A DNA stretch of 64,000 bases, taken from contig NZ_CP110012.1 of the NCBI RefSeq assembly GCF_025947365.1, forward strand, positions 3,534,001 through 3,598,000, in the 5' to 3' direction. This document shows positions 9,437 to 17,611 of the stretch, one piece after another. A model generated the notes under the pieces. That model did not search any database. It was not told where the DNA came from and saw only the letters and a list, made by a program, of their open reading frames with translations. Numbering within the stretch: position 1 is the first letter of the stretch; each line of letters opens with the position of its first letter. Both the position numbers and the translations under genes were made by a program. The DNA is from Flavobacterium sp. N502540. Its GTDB lineage: Bacteria; Bacteroidota; Bacteroidia; Flavobacteriales; Flavobacteriaceae.

Positions 9437-9444
9437 TATATTTG
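9437..9444 (+). promoter_or_regulatory. Candidate -7 promoter element of the MscS gene
   Basis: TATATTTG matches TAnnTTTG exactly, 34 bp before the ATG at 9479. A TTG at 9419-9421 gives a 15-bp spacer, shorter than usual. Confidence 0.4.
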
Positions 9445-9478
9445 TTAGAAAGGTTAACTAACTTATTGCTGACAGTAT

Positions 9479-11131
9479 ATGAAAAATAAAATTGTTTGTT
9501 TTTTAGCGCTTTTTATTACTTTGTTTTCTTCTGTGACTTTTGCTCAGAAAGACAGTTCTCAAACATCGAAAACGACTGTTAAAGAAGTAAAAACAAAAGG
9601 ATATCCTGTAAAACCGTTTAAAGATACGCTTTTTTATGTGTACCATAAAGTAGGTTCTTTTTCGCCCGAAAACAGAGCAAATGCAATTACAGAAAAGATC
9701 AGGAAATTATATGAGGATTCATTCTTTATAGCTGATTCGATTTCGGTTGTACCTTCAGATATTTCTCAGGACATTGTTTATAAGAATGATTTTGTCATCA
9801 TGTCTGTTTTAGATGTAGATGCAAAAGCAGAGAATCAAACAGCAGGTTTCATCGCAAAGCGAAATTTAAACCTGATTAAAAGAGCGATTGTATATCAGAA
9901 TGACAATTACTCCATGCTTCCAAAAAGATTGGGGTATACAGCATTGCTGGTTTTAATTATTGGATTTGTTTTGTATTTTGTGGGTAAATTATTCAACAGA
10001 GTAAAGCTGTACATCCTGAAAAATAGCGACCGACACTTTAAAGGATTCAAGTATAATAATATCAATATCCTCTCACCTCAAAAACAGCAGTTTTTACTCA
10101 TGCGATTGTATAGTGCTATTAAAGTAATTACGCTTATTTTGATAGTATATCTTTCATTACCATTATTATTCAGTATTTTTCCTGCTACCGAAGCATATAC
10201 AACTACTTTGCTGCGTTGGATTCTTTCGCCTGCAAAACTTGCGGTAATGGGATTTGTGGGTTTTCTGCCAAGTTTAGTCACTATAGTGGTTATCATTGTC
10301 ATTTTTAAATATTCGATAAGAGTTATCAAATTCTTTTTTGATGAGATAAAAAAAGAGAATATTAAAATTGATGGTTTTTACAGCGATTGGGCAATGCCCA
10401 CTTTTAATATCATTCGTTTTCTGATGCTTGCTTTTATGCTGGTGGTTATATTTCCGTATTTGCCAGGATCAGATTCTCCAATATTTAAAGGTGTTTCGGT
10501 ATTTGTGGGGGTTTTATTTTCTTTGGGTTCTTCTAATGCGATTGCTAATATGGTGGCGGGTCTGGTGATTACCTATATGCGTCCGTTTAAGATTGGTGAC
10601 TTTATAAAAATTGGCGATGTTAGCGGAGAGGTGATTGAAAAAACGGCTTTGGTTACTCGTGTCAGAACACCTAAATTTGAGGATATTACGATTCCTAATG
10701 CAACTGTTTTATCAAGTACTTCAACCAATTATTCAGCGAATACAAAACATGCCAATAATGGTTTATTGATTCATACTACCGTTACGATTGGGTATGATGT
10801 TCCGTATAATGACATTTATAAAGCATTGATTGAAGCCGCTCTAAAAACGGAAATGGTCGAGCAGACACCATCTCCTTTCGTTCTGCAAACCAGTCTGGAT
10901 GACTTTTATGTTTCCTATCAGATCAACGTTTATACCAAAGAGCCTACGAAACAGCCCCGGATTTATTCCTCTTTACATCAAAACATTCAGGATTCGTTTA
11001 ATGCTGCCGGAATAGAAATCATGTCTCCACATTACGGAGCACTTCGCGATGGTAACGCCACGACAATTCCTGCGAATTATCTGAGTAATGACTATCAGGC
11101 ACCTCCTTTTAATGTTAAGAATAAAGGATAA
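9479..11131 (+). CDS. MscS-family mechanosensitive ion channel (550 aa)
   Basis: A cleavable signal peptide (about residues 1-22, ...VTFAQ) leads into a periplasmic domain of about 130 residues. Several membrane helices follow (about 155-370), then the MscS beta domain. The pore-lining helix region reads GSSNAIANMVAGLVITYMRP, followed by FKIGDFIKIGDVSGEV, both classic MscS features. The C-terminal cytosolic cage extends to residue 520. Such channels release osmolytes on hypo-osmotic shock. The extra signal peptide and periplasmic domain place it among the larger MscS-like forms. It has its own candidate -7 element. Confidence 0.9.
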   Translation: MKNKIVCFLALFITLFSSVTFAQKDSSQTSKTTVKEVKTKGYPVKPFKDTLFYVYHKVGSFSPENRANAITEKIRKLYEDSFFIADSISVVPSDISQDIVYKNDFVIMSVLDVDAKAENQTAGFIAKRNLNLIKRAIVYQNDNYSMLPKRLGYTALLVLIIGFVLYFVGKLFNRVKLYILKNSDRHFKGFKYNNINILSPQKQQFLLMRLYSAIKVITLILIVYLSLPLLFSIFPATEAYTTTLLRWILSPAKLAVMGFVGFLPSLVTIVVIIVIFKYSIRVIKFFFDEIKKENIKIDGFYSDWAMPTFNIIRFLMLAFMLVVIFPYLPGSDSPIFKGVSVFVGVLFSLGSSNAIANMVAGLVITYMRPFKIGDFIKIGDVSGEVIEKTALVTRVRTPKFEDITIPNATVLSSTSTNYSANTKHANNGLLIHTTVTIGYDVPYNDIYKALIEAALKTEMVEQTPSPFVLQTSLDDFYVSYQINVYTKEPTKQPRIYSSLHQNIQDSFNAAGIEIMSPHYGALRDGNATTIPANYLSNDYQAPPFNVKNKG

Positions 11132-11178
11132 AGTGTTGAAAATCTGTATGTAATCTTAAAATTTTAACAGTCTTTTGT

Positions 11179-11209
11179 TTTGTGGTTTATTTTATAAAAA
11201 TTAACTTTA
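11179..11209 (+). promoter_or_regulatory. Candidate Bacteroidota promoter
   Basis: TTTG (11179-11182), a 19-bp spacer and TAACTTTA (11202-11209). The spacing is ideal, with one mismatch in the last base of the -7 box. It would transcribe the small gene at 11373 with a leader of about 155 nt. Confidence 0.35.
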
Positions 11210-11372
11210 GCTAAGAATATGGCAATACTTTTTGTTTTAGGATAAAAATATCTTATGAAAAGCATACAATAAAAGTACATGCTGTAGTGTTTATTTAAAT
11301 TAGAATGTTTTTTAGAATTTAAAATTGTGAAGTAATTGTAGTAGTATTTAGATTAATTTTTAAGGAATTATT

Positions 11373-11672
11373 ATGAAGAACGGCCAACTCAGTCAGGAAC
11401 AAAGCTTGCAAGTATTTTCTAATATGATATCAAATAAAGTGCAAAATGGATTTATACTGGAAGAAAGGAACGATGAATTGCTTTTCGCGGTTCTGAGTAA
11501 AGGAGGAAAAGTAGTAAATCACAGTTTAAATTTTATAATTTTTTGCCTTACCCTGGGATTGTGGTCGTTTGCATGGCTTTATCTGACAATAGAAGCCACC
11601 AAGCAAAAGAAAATATTAGTTGCCATTGACGAAGACGGCTTTCCTTTTGAAGAAAAATGTTTAGTGGCATAG
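11373..11672 (+). CDS. Small single-pass membrane protein of unknown function (99 aa)
   Basis: A soluble N-terminal half (about residues 1-50, with a hydrophobic/charged pattern) is followed by one hydrophobic stretch (about 52-72, ...FIIFCLTLGLWSFAWLYL) and a short acidic C-terminal tail ending EEKCLVA. No family is recognised. The ATG at 11373 is preceded by an AAGGA stretch 9-13 bp upstream, one of few Shine-Dalgarno-like sites here. A bidirectional terminator follows, so the transcript probably carries this gene alone. Confidence 0.6.
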   Translation: MKNGQLSQEQSLQVFSNMISNKVQNGFILEERNDELLFAVLSKGGKVVNHSLNFIIFCLTLGLWSFAWLYLTIEATKQKKILVAIDEDGFPFEEKCLVA

Positions 11673-11693
11673 CAGCTTAAATAGGAAGTAAAA

Positions 11694-11737
11694 AAAAAAT
11701 CCAAATTTCAATTATAGTATTGAGATTTGGATTTTTT
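11694..11737. terminator. Bidirectional terminator between convergent genes
   Basis: A 19-bp near-perfect stem (11694-11712 with 11719-11737, one mismatch, 6-nt loop) has an A run on the left and a T run on the right. It sits between the plus-strand gene ending at 11672 and uvrA ending at 11757. Confidence 0.85.
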
Positions 11738-11756
11738 ATTGAAATTTTTGCTATGG

Positions 11757-14552
11757 TTAAAGTTTGTCTTTCAGGTACACTCCGGTAACCGATTCTTTTA
11801 CTTTTACAATATCTTCGGGAGTTCCTGCAGCTAGCAGATGACCGCCATTTTCACCACCTTCAGGTCCCAGATCAATAATCCAGTCGGCACATTTTATAAG
11901 ATCAAGATTATGTTCGATGACAATTATAGAATGCCCTTTTTCAATTAAGGCATCAAAGGAAGTCATTAATTTTTTAATGTCGTGAAAATGCAAGCCGGTT
12001 GTTGGCTCATCAAAAACAAATAAGGCTTTGTCTTTCGTAGCTCCTTTGACTAAAAAGGAAGCCAGTTTAATACGCTGTGCTTCACCACCCGAAAGAGTAG
12101 AAGAGGATTGTCCTAACTGTACATATCCTAACCCCACATCCTGCAAGGGCTGTAGTTTCTGAGTAATTTTGGATTGTTTGTTTTTATCAAAAAAAGCAAT
12201 TGCATCATCGATAGTCATAGTTAGAATATCGTTAATGTTTTTTTCATCGAAATTAATCTCTAAAATTTCTTTTTTAAAACGTTTTCCTCCACAGGTTTCA
12301 CACGGTAGCGAAACATCGGCCATAAAGACCATCTCGACGTTTATAGAGCCTTCTCCTTTGCACGTTTCACAACGGCCGCCATCGACGTTAAAAGAGAAGT
12401 GTTTGGCCTGATATCCTCTTACTTTAGAGAGTTTTTCTTTAGCATACAAGTCCCGTATATCATCGTAGGCTTTGATATAAGTGACCGGATTGGATCTTGA
12501 ACTTCTTCCAATTGGGTTCTGATCGACATATTCGATATGTTTGATTTGCGAAAACGAACCTTTTAGTTCACTAAACTGACCTGCTTTTTCAGCAGCACTG
12601 TCCAGTTTTTTCTGCATGGCCGGGAACAATATCTTTTTAATCAAGGTACTTTTTCCACTTCCGGAAACTCCGGTAATGACCGTTAAAACGTCTAATGGAA
12701 AAGTGACATTAATATTCTTTAAGTTGTTCTCTCTTGCGCCTACAATATCAATATGGTTTTTGAATTTACGTCTTCTTTTAGGAACAGAAATTTCTAAATC
12801 ACCGTTCAGGTATTGGGCAGTTAGTGAATCTGATTTCAGGATTTCTTTATACGTACCCTGAGCGACCAGTTTTCCACCAAATGTACCCGCTTCGGGACCG
12901 ATATCAATAATCATATCGGCAGCTTTCATAATATCTTCGTCGTGCTCAACTACAATTACTGTGTTACCCAGATCACGAAGTGACAATAATACTTTAATTA
13001 ATCTTTCGGAATCTTTTGGGTGCAGACCAATACTGGGCTCATCCAGAATGTACATCGATCCAACTAAGCTGCTTCCCAAAGAAGTAGCGAGATTGATACG
13101 TTGTGACTCACCGCCCGAAAGTGTTGCCGAATTTCGATTTAAAGTCAGATAATCTAAACCAACTTCAGTTAAAAAAGACAAACGATTGTTGATTTCGACC
13201 ATTAATCGTTTTGCAATTTGCTGTTCGTAAACGTTTAGATCGATGTTTTTGAAAAAAGTAACTAAATGTTTGATAGGCAAATCGACTAAATCTGAGACCG
13301 TTTTGTCATTTATTTTTACATAAGATGCTTCTTCACGCAAGCGTTTGCCACGACAGGCATGACATTTTGTTTTTCCACGGTAACGGGATAACATTACACG
13401 GTTCTGGATTTTATAGTTTTTCTCTTCAAGTTCTTTGAAAAAATCATTTAGACCTTGAAAATATTGGTTTCCTTTCCAGATTAAATCTTTCTGTTCTTCA
13501 GAAAGTTCGAAGAAAGGTTTGTGAATAGGAAAATCAAATTTATAAGCGTGTTTTACCAGTTCGTCTTTGTACCAGCTCATACTTTCCCCTCTCCAGGGAT
13601 AAATGGCGCTTTCGAAAATAGACAGAGAAGTATTTGGGATCACTAAATCAGCATCGATACCAATAATATTTCCGTAGCCTTCACAAACCGGACAGGCTCC
13701 GTATGGATTGTTGAAACTGAATAAATGAACGTTAGGCTCTAAAAAAGTAATCCCGTCAAGCTCAAAATTATTAGAGTAAGAGAATTTTTTATCGGAGTTT
13801 AATTCTTGTAAATAACAAATGCCTTTTCCTTCAAAAAAAGCGGTCTGTACTGCATCGGCCAGACGATTGTAGAATTCTTCTTCTTCTTTAACCACAATTC
13901 TGTCAATAATCAATAGAATATCTTTATTGTCTAATTGATGAAGATCTGTTGGTGAAAAATCATCCAGACGAACCATTTCGTTATGAACCAAAATACGTGC
14001 AAAACCTTGTTGAAGCAATACTTTCAGTTTGTCTTCCAGCTGTCTGCCTTCTTCAAGATGAATAGGAGCAAGGAGGAGCCATTTACTGTCTAATTCTAAC
14101 GTTTTTACATCCGTAATTACATCGGTAACGGTATTTTTTTTGACTTCCTGACCGGAAATTGGAGAATAGGTGCGACCAATTCGGGCATAAAGCAATTTCA
14201 TATAATCGTAGATCTCTGTTGAAGTCCCTACAGTAGAACGCGCATTGGTTGTGTTTACCTTTTGCTCAATTGCAATGGCAGGCGCAATACCTTTAATGTA
14301 TTCTACTTTTGGCTTGTCCAGACGTCCCAAAAACTGACGTGCATACGAAGATAAGCTTTCGACATAACGACGCTGTCCTTCGGCATACAAGGTATCGAAT
14401 GCAAGACTCGACTTACCTGATCCTGAAAGGCCTGTAATAACAACTAGTTTATTTCGGGGTATTGCTACATCTACATTTTTTAAATTATGTACCTGTGCGC
14501 CTTTAATGATAATATTATGTTTTGGGTCGAGAGTCGAAAGATCAATTTGCAT
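11757..14552 (-). CDS. uvrA: UvrABC excision nuclease subunit A (931 aa)
   Basis: UvrA is the damage-recognition ATPase of nucleotide excision repair. Both ABC modules are present: Walker A GLSGSGKSS near residue 45 and GVSGSGKST near residue 640, two LSGGE signatures and two Walker B regions with DEPS/DEPT. The zinc modules are intact (CPVCEGYG ... CHACRGKRL, and CETCKGEG ... CETCGGKRF). Length is normal for the family. The frame extends to a TTG at 14564, but the ATG at 14552 starts exactly where homologues do, so I use that. A -7 element lies about 20 bp upstream. Confidence 0.97.
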   Translation of the reverse strand: MQIDLSTLDPKHNIIIKGAQVHNLKNVDVAIPRNKLVVITGLSGSGKSSLAFDTLYAEGQRRYVESLSSYARQFLGRLDKPKVEYIKGIAPAIAIEQKVNTTNARSTVGTSTEIYDYMKLLYARIGRTYSPISGQEVKKNTVTDVITDVKTLELDSKWLLLAPIHLEEGRQLEDKLKVLLQQGFARILVHNEMVRLDDFSPTDLHQLDNKDILLIIDRIVVKEEEEFYNRLADAVQTAFFEGKGICYLQELNSDKKFSYSNNFELDGITFLEPNVHLFSFNNPYGACPVCEGYGNIIGIDADLVIPNTSLSIFESAIYPWRGESMSWYKDELVKHAYKFDFPIHKPFFELSEEQKDLIWKGNQYFQGLNDFFKELEEKNYKIQNRVMLSRYRGKTKCHACRGKRLREEASYVKINDKTVSDLVDLPIKHLVTFFKNIDLNVYEQQIAKRLMVEINNRLSFLTEVGLDYLTLNRNSATLSGGESQRINLATSLGSSLVGSMYILDEPSIGLHPKDSERLIKVLLSLRDLGNTVIVVEHDEDIMKAADMIIDIGPEAGTFGGKLVAQGTYKEILKSDSLTAQYLNGDLEISVPKRRRKFKNHIDIVGARENNLKNINVTFPLDVLTVITGVSGSGKSTLIKKILFPAMQKKLDSAAEKAGQFSELKGSFSQIKHIEYVDQNPIGRSSRSNPVTYIKAYDDIRDLYAKEKLSKVRGYQAKHFSFNVDGGRCETCKGEGSINVEMVFMADVSLPCETCGGKRFKKEILEINFDEKNINDILTMTIDDAIAFFDKNKQSKITQKLQPLQDVGLGYVQLGQSSSTLSGGEAQRIKLASFLVKGATKDKALFVFDEPTTGLHFHDIKKLMTSFDALIEKGHSIIVIEHNLDLIKCADWIIDLGPEGGENGGHLLAAGTPEDIVKVKESVTGVYLKDKL

Positions 14553-14570
14553 AAAAAAAGTCAATTTCTA

Positions 14571-14578
14571 CAAAAGTA
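14571..14578 (-). promoter_or_regulatory. Candidate -7 element of uvrA
   Basis: On the minus strand this reads TACTTTTG (TAnnTTTG), ending 19 bp before the ATG at 14552. It supports 14552 rather than 14564 as the start, because transcription would begin near 14564. No -33 box is evident. Confidence 0.35.
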
Positions 14579-14881
14579 ATCAATTTTGATTTCAATTTTG
14601 TTAATCAGATTGTTCCAAATTCTAACAGAATTGTGATTTGGTGATTGGATAGATTAAGAGTTAAAACCGATCAGATCAGTGTGAGAAAAACAAGGAATGT
14701 AATTTGAGAAAAAATAGCGGATTGAATTCTTAGTCTAAAATTAAAAACACATGCAAAAAATCCTTCTAAGGTTGTACAAATGCTTGTTTTTCTGCTTTTT
14801 AATTGTGTTTTTTCATGTTAAAAGAGTGTTGAATCGGGTTTGAAATAGTCTGAAAAAGGATGAAAATGAAATGTGTCCTGC

Positions 14882-14909
14882 AATAATTAACAATTTATTG
14901 TTAATTATT
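14882..14909. promoter_or_regulatory. Perfect 12-bp-arm palindrome upstream of the sigma-factor promoter
   Basis: The arms AATAATTAACAA (14882-14893) and TTGTTAATTATT (14898-14909) pair perfectly around a 4-nt loop. There is no T run after it. It ends 10 bp before the -33 box at 14920, a place typical of operator or activator sites. It lies in the 495-bp gap 14565-15059, of which the left part (14580-14870) shows nothing I can name. Confidence 0.4.
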
Positions 14910-14919
14910 CGTCTTTTTG

Positions 14920-14952
14920 TTTGCTTTTTAAAATATTAATTTGTTAAATTTG
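14920..14952 (+). promoter_or_regulatory. Bacteroidota-type promoter of the sigma-factor gene
   Basis: TTTG (14920-14923), a 21-bp spacer and a perfect -7 box TAAATTTG (14945-14952). The start codon is 108 bp further on, so the mRNA should have a leader of about 100 nt. This is one of the two best -33/-7 pairs in the window. Confidence 0.55.
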
Positions 14953-15004
14953 ATCAAAATATTAACACAAGTACCTAACCCAAAAGCCACGCCTATAAAA
15001 TAAA

Positions 15005-15055
15005 ACTACTTTTTATAAAATTACTCCAAATTTTAAATAGAAACTAAAAAAGTAG
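15005..15055 (+). promoter_or_regulatory. Possible leader hairpin occluding the sigma-factor start
   Basis: ACTACTTTTT (15005-15014) is perfectly complementary to AAAAAGTAGT (15046-15055), which ends 4 bases before the ATG at 15060. If formed in the mRNA, the 10-bp stem would pair the bases right upstream of the start codon. The role is inferred from position only. Confidence 0.3.
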
Positions 15056-15059
15056 TATT

Positions 15060-15644
15060 ATGGCTGATGTGCATATTCCTGACGCTCTATTGGTAAAAAA
15101 TTATGTTGAAGGCAACGAAAATGCCCTTGCAACATTAATTAAAAGGCACGAGTCTAAGATATATGGATTTATATATTCAAAGATTGCGGATAGAGATATT
15201 TCAAATGATATTTTTCAAGACACTTTTATTAAGGTAATCAAAACCTTAAAAAGTAATTCCTATAATGAAGAAGGTAAATTTCTGCCTTGGGTGATGCGTA
15301 TTTCCCATAATCTGATTGTGGATCACTTTCGTAAAACCAAAAAAATGCCAATGTACAGAGAAACAGAAGAGTTTTCGATATTCTCTGTTATGTCTGATGA
15401 TTCTTTGACTATTGAGAATAAAATGATTTTTGATCAGGTCGAGGTTGATTTAAAAAGAATCATCGAAGAGTTGCCTGAAGATCAGAAAGAAGTATTGGTG
15501 ATGCGCATGTATCAGGATATGAGTTTTAAGGAAATTTCAGAGCTTACAGATGTGAGTATCAATACAGCATTAGGAAGAATGCGATATGCTTTGATGAATT
15601 TGAGAAAAATAATTGATAAACATCAAATTATTTTAACCAACTAA
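15060..15644 (+). CDS. RNA polymerase sigma factor, sigma-70 family (ECF-like, 194 aa)
   Basis: Region 2 spans about residues 20-90 (DIFQDTFIKVIKTL, then LPWVMRISHNLIVDHFRK for DNA melting and -10 contact). Region 4 spans about 130-185 (LPEDQKEVLVMRMYQDMS, then a helix-turn-helix KEISELTDVSINTALGRM). Region 1 and most of region 3 are absent, as in ECF-type factors. No anti-sigma gene is adjacent. Instead, a palindrome, a good promoter and a long structured leader precede it, suggesting control at transcription or translation. A 47-aa gene follows after 51 bp. Confidence 0.93.
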   Translation: MADVHIPDALLVKNYVEGNENALATLIKRHESKIYGFIYSKIADRDISNDIFQDTFIKVIKTLKSNSYNEEGKFLPWVMRISHNLIVDHFRKTKKMPMYRETEEFSIFSVMSDDSLTIENKMIFDQVEVDLKRIIEELPEDQKEVLVMRMYQDMSFKEISELTDVSINTALGRMRYALMNLRKIIDKHQIILTN

Positions 15645-15695
15645 TACTAATTCAGGTATTGCTTCGTTATACTATTATAAAAACGTTTTGATGGT

Positions 15696-15839
15696 ATGGC
15701 GAAAATTTACTCTAAAAAGGCATTAGCTTCTAAAGATTTAAAACCTAAAAAAGAAGTTATTTCTTTTTTACTTAGTTATTCACAAGCCTTGAAAGTTGTG
15801 AAAATTGAAGATAAGAGTTTTGAAATTATAGCTAATTAA
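15696..15839 (+). CDS. Small basic protein downstream of the sigma factor (47 aa)
   Basis: The ATG-to-TAA frame gives a Lys-rich protein starting MAKIYSKKALASKDLKPKK and continuing EVISFLLSYSQALKVVKIED to a C-terminal EIIAN. The amphipathic middle and full codon continuity make it look coding. It lies 51 bp after the sigma-factor stop on the same strand, and a strong terminator follows it, so the two probably share a transcript. I do not recognise the family; possible roles include a small regulator or partner of the sigma factor, but nothing in the sequence proves it. An overlapping ATG at 15691 opens only an 11-codon frame. Confidence 0.6.
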   Translation: MAKIYSKKALASKDLKPKKEVISFLLSYSQALKVVKIEDKSFEIIAN

Positions 15840-15905
15840 ACAGCCCACTACATTTGTCGGATGTTTATTTCGAAAGAAAAACCAGATGGTCGTTCTGGTT
15901 GAAAG

Positions 15906-15945
15906 CTCACTATTTGCATGTAAATGCAGGTAGTGAGTTTTTTTT
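15906..15945 (+). terminator. Intrinsic terminator
   Basis: The stem CTCACTA/TAGTGAG (15906-15912 with 15931-15937) has an inner TGCAT/ATGCA extension and is followed by eight T. It ends the sigma factor/47-aa transcript. Confidence 0.85.
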
Positions 15946-16505
15946 GCTTCAGTTGGTCTGCGGGAAGGAATTGGAAGAATTCTTTTGTGTTTAAAACCAG
16001 TATTTTTTATAAAATTTAACTTGTTATAAGAGTCAGATATTCAAGCTTTAAAGCTTTGTGTTTTGGCTTGTGTTTTTTGATTGATGTAAAAAGAAGCCTT
16101 CAGATTTTGGGGCGGTAATTTGTTAAATTTCTGTGTTTTGTTTGAATTTCATTTATTTATTTTATATTTAGCTTTATTATAGTTAAAAAGTGGATTTTTA
16201 TTCAATGAATTTGCTCTATATAAATGATTTGTGTATTAAAAACCTTTCAATATATAGAAAAGTTCATTTAAGAGGATTCTTTTATAAGTCTAACCAAAAA
16301 CCAAAAAATTGATGAAGAAAAACTACCCACACTTTGTTTTGTTTGTTGTTTCTCCTGGTATTTTGTAAAGAATAGCAAGAATGATGAGTTTTTGTCAGGT
16401 ATTTAAGCGGATGTTGTATTGATTTTTACTGCTTTCGTTTGGATGTTTTGATATTACCTCATTGGATTACCCTAAAATCTTTGAAACAACTAAACCAAAC
16501 CGAAA
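15946..16505 (+). other. 560-bp gap with a promoter-like pair and a gene-start remnant
   Basis: TTTG (16141-16144), 18 bp and TATATTTA (16163-16170) resemble a promoter with one mismatch. At 16312-16368 a flavobacterial-style leader (TCTAACCAAAAACC...) precedes an ATG whose 18 codons (MKKNYPHFVLFVV...) look like the start of a signal peptide. A shift of frame after about codon 11 would continue LFLLVFCKE before a stop at 16373. The rest of the gap shows nothing I recognise. This may be the stump of a deleted exported-protein gene, or the leader region of the TPR gene. Confidence 0.3.
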
Positions 16506-17570
16506 ATGAAAAAGAACCTAAAAATAGTATCATTATTCCTAATGATAAGTATTGGAGCGTTTGCTCAAAAAGAGGAATTAAAAGAGGCGCAATCTTATTA
16601 TGCTAAAGGGAAAAACCAGGAAGCATTAGCCGTTTTAAAAAAAATAGAATATCAGATATTAAATGCACCGGACGAGGTAAAGACGGATTATTTTTTTACA
16701 AAAGGTAATGTTTATAAGGATCTCGCGACTAAAAATGTCGATGCTGCAAGTAATTTTGCATTGGCATCAGCAGCCTATCAGGATGTATTATTGTATGAAA
16801 ATGAATCCCGAAATTATAAGTATGCTTTTAAAGCGAGTTCGGCATTGAAAGAGATGAAGTCTAAATTGGTGGATGGTGCTTACAGTGATTATAAAATTGG
16901 AAAATTTAAAGAAAGTGCCGATAAGAGTTATGAAGTGTATTTGTTTGATAAAAAAGACACTCTAAACTTGTTCAATGCGGCTTCTTCTTCTTTAGCCGGT
17001 AAGGATTACAACGCTGCCATAAAGTATTTTGAGGAGCTGAAAAGAATAAACTATTCCGGAAAAGGGATGGTTTTTTATGCTACAAATAAAAAAACAAAAC
17101 AGGAAGAAGTATTTATTTCGATGAGTGCAAGAGAATCTAGTATTAATGAAGGTTTATATGAAAAACCGAGAAATTTTAATCCGCCTTCTAAGAAAGAAGA
17201 AATTCTGGTTTCTTTAGGTTTTTCCTATCTGGAGAGAAATGATTTTCGTAATGCGGAGAAATACTATGAAGATGGATTAAAAGTGAACCAGGATTGTCTT
17301 ACCTGTTGCTTAAATCTGGCTTATGTTAAGGTGCAGTTTAGAAAAGAAATTCAGGATCAGATGTCGTCATTGGGTACCAGTGCCAATGAAATGAAACAAT
17401 TTGATAAATTGGATGCTCAAAAGGACGAGGTGGTAAAAAGTGCTATTCCGTATCTTAAAAAAGCACTGGTGATTGAGCCTAAAAATGAAAATGCTGTAAA
17501 ATCACTCTTAGGTATTTACAGATCGTTGAATATGACCAAAGAATACAATGCTCTTAAAGGTGGCATGTAA
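16506..17570 (+). CDS. Exported TPR-repeat protein (354 aa)
   Basis: A signal peptide (about residues 1-20, ...SIGAFAQ) is followed by helical repeats. TPR-like units are visible at about 22-50 (EAQSYYAKGKNQEALAVL), 135-195 (YNAAIKYFEEL) and 235-275 (GFSYLERNDFRNAEKYYEDGL). It then has NQDCLTCCLNLAYVK, with three Cys close together, and a last helix pair to the end. It probably sits in the periplasm as a scaffold. The ATG is preceded by an A/C-rich leader (CTAAACCAAACC). No partner can be named from context. Confidence 0.82.
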   Translation: MKKNLKIVSLFLMISIGAFAQKEELKEAQSYYAKGKNQEALAVLKKIEYQILNAPDEVKTDYFFTKGNVYKDLATKNVDAASNFALASAAYQDVLLYENESRNYKYAFKASSALKEMKSKLVDGAYSDYKIGKFKESADKSYEVYLFDKKDTLNLFNAASSSLAGKDYNAAIKYFEELKRINYSGKGMVFYATNKKTKQEEVFISMSARESSINEGLYEKPRNFNPPSKKEEILVSLGFSYLERNDFRNAEKYYEDGLKVNQDCLTCCLNLAYVKVQFRKEIQDQMSSLGTSANEMKQFDKLDAQKDEVVKSAIPYLKKALVIEPKNENAVKSLLGIYRSLNMTKEYNALKGGM

Positions 17571-17580
17571 AAATAATAGA

Positions 17581-17611
17581 GAAGCTGCTAAACTTTCTTT
17601 TTAGCAGCTTC
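17581..17611. terminator. Terminator-like hairpin at a convergent gene junction
   Basis: GAAGCTGCTAAA (17581-17592) pairs perfectly with TTTAGCAGCTTC (17600-17611) around a 7-nt loop. It lies after the TPR gene and overlaps the last codons of nth. No strong T run follows on either side, so efficiency may be modest. Confidence 0.6.

Noticed and set aside
14553..14564. TTG start for uvrA
   Set aside because: The ATG at 14552 matches family N-termini and a -7 box predicts a transcript start near 14564.
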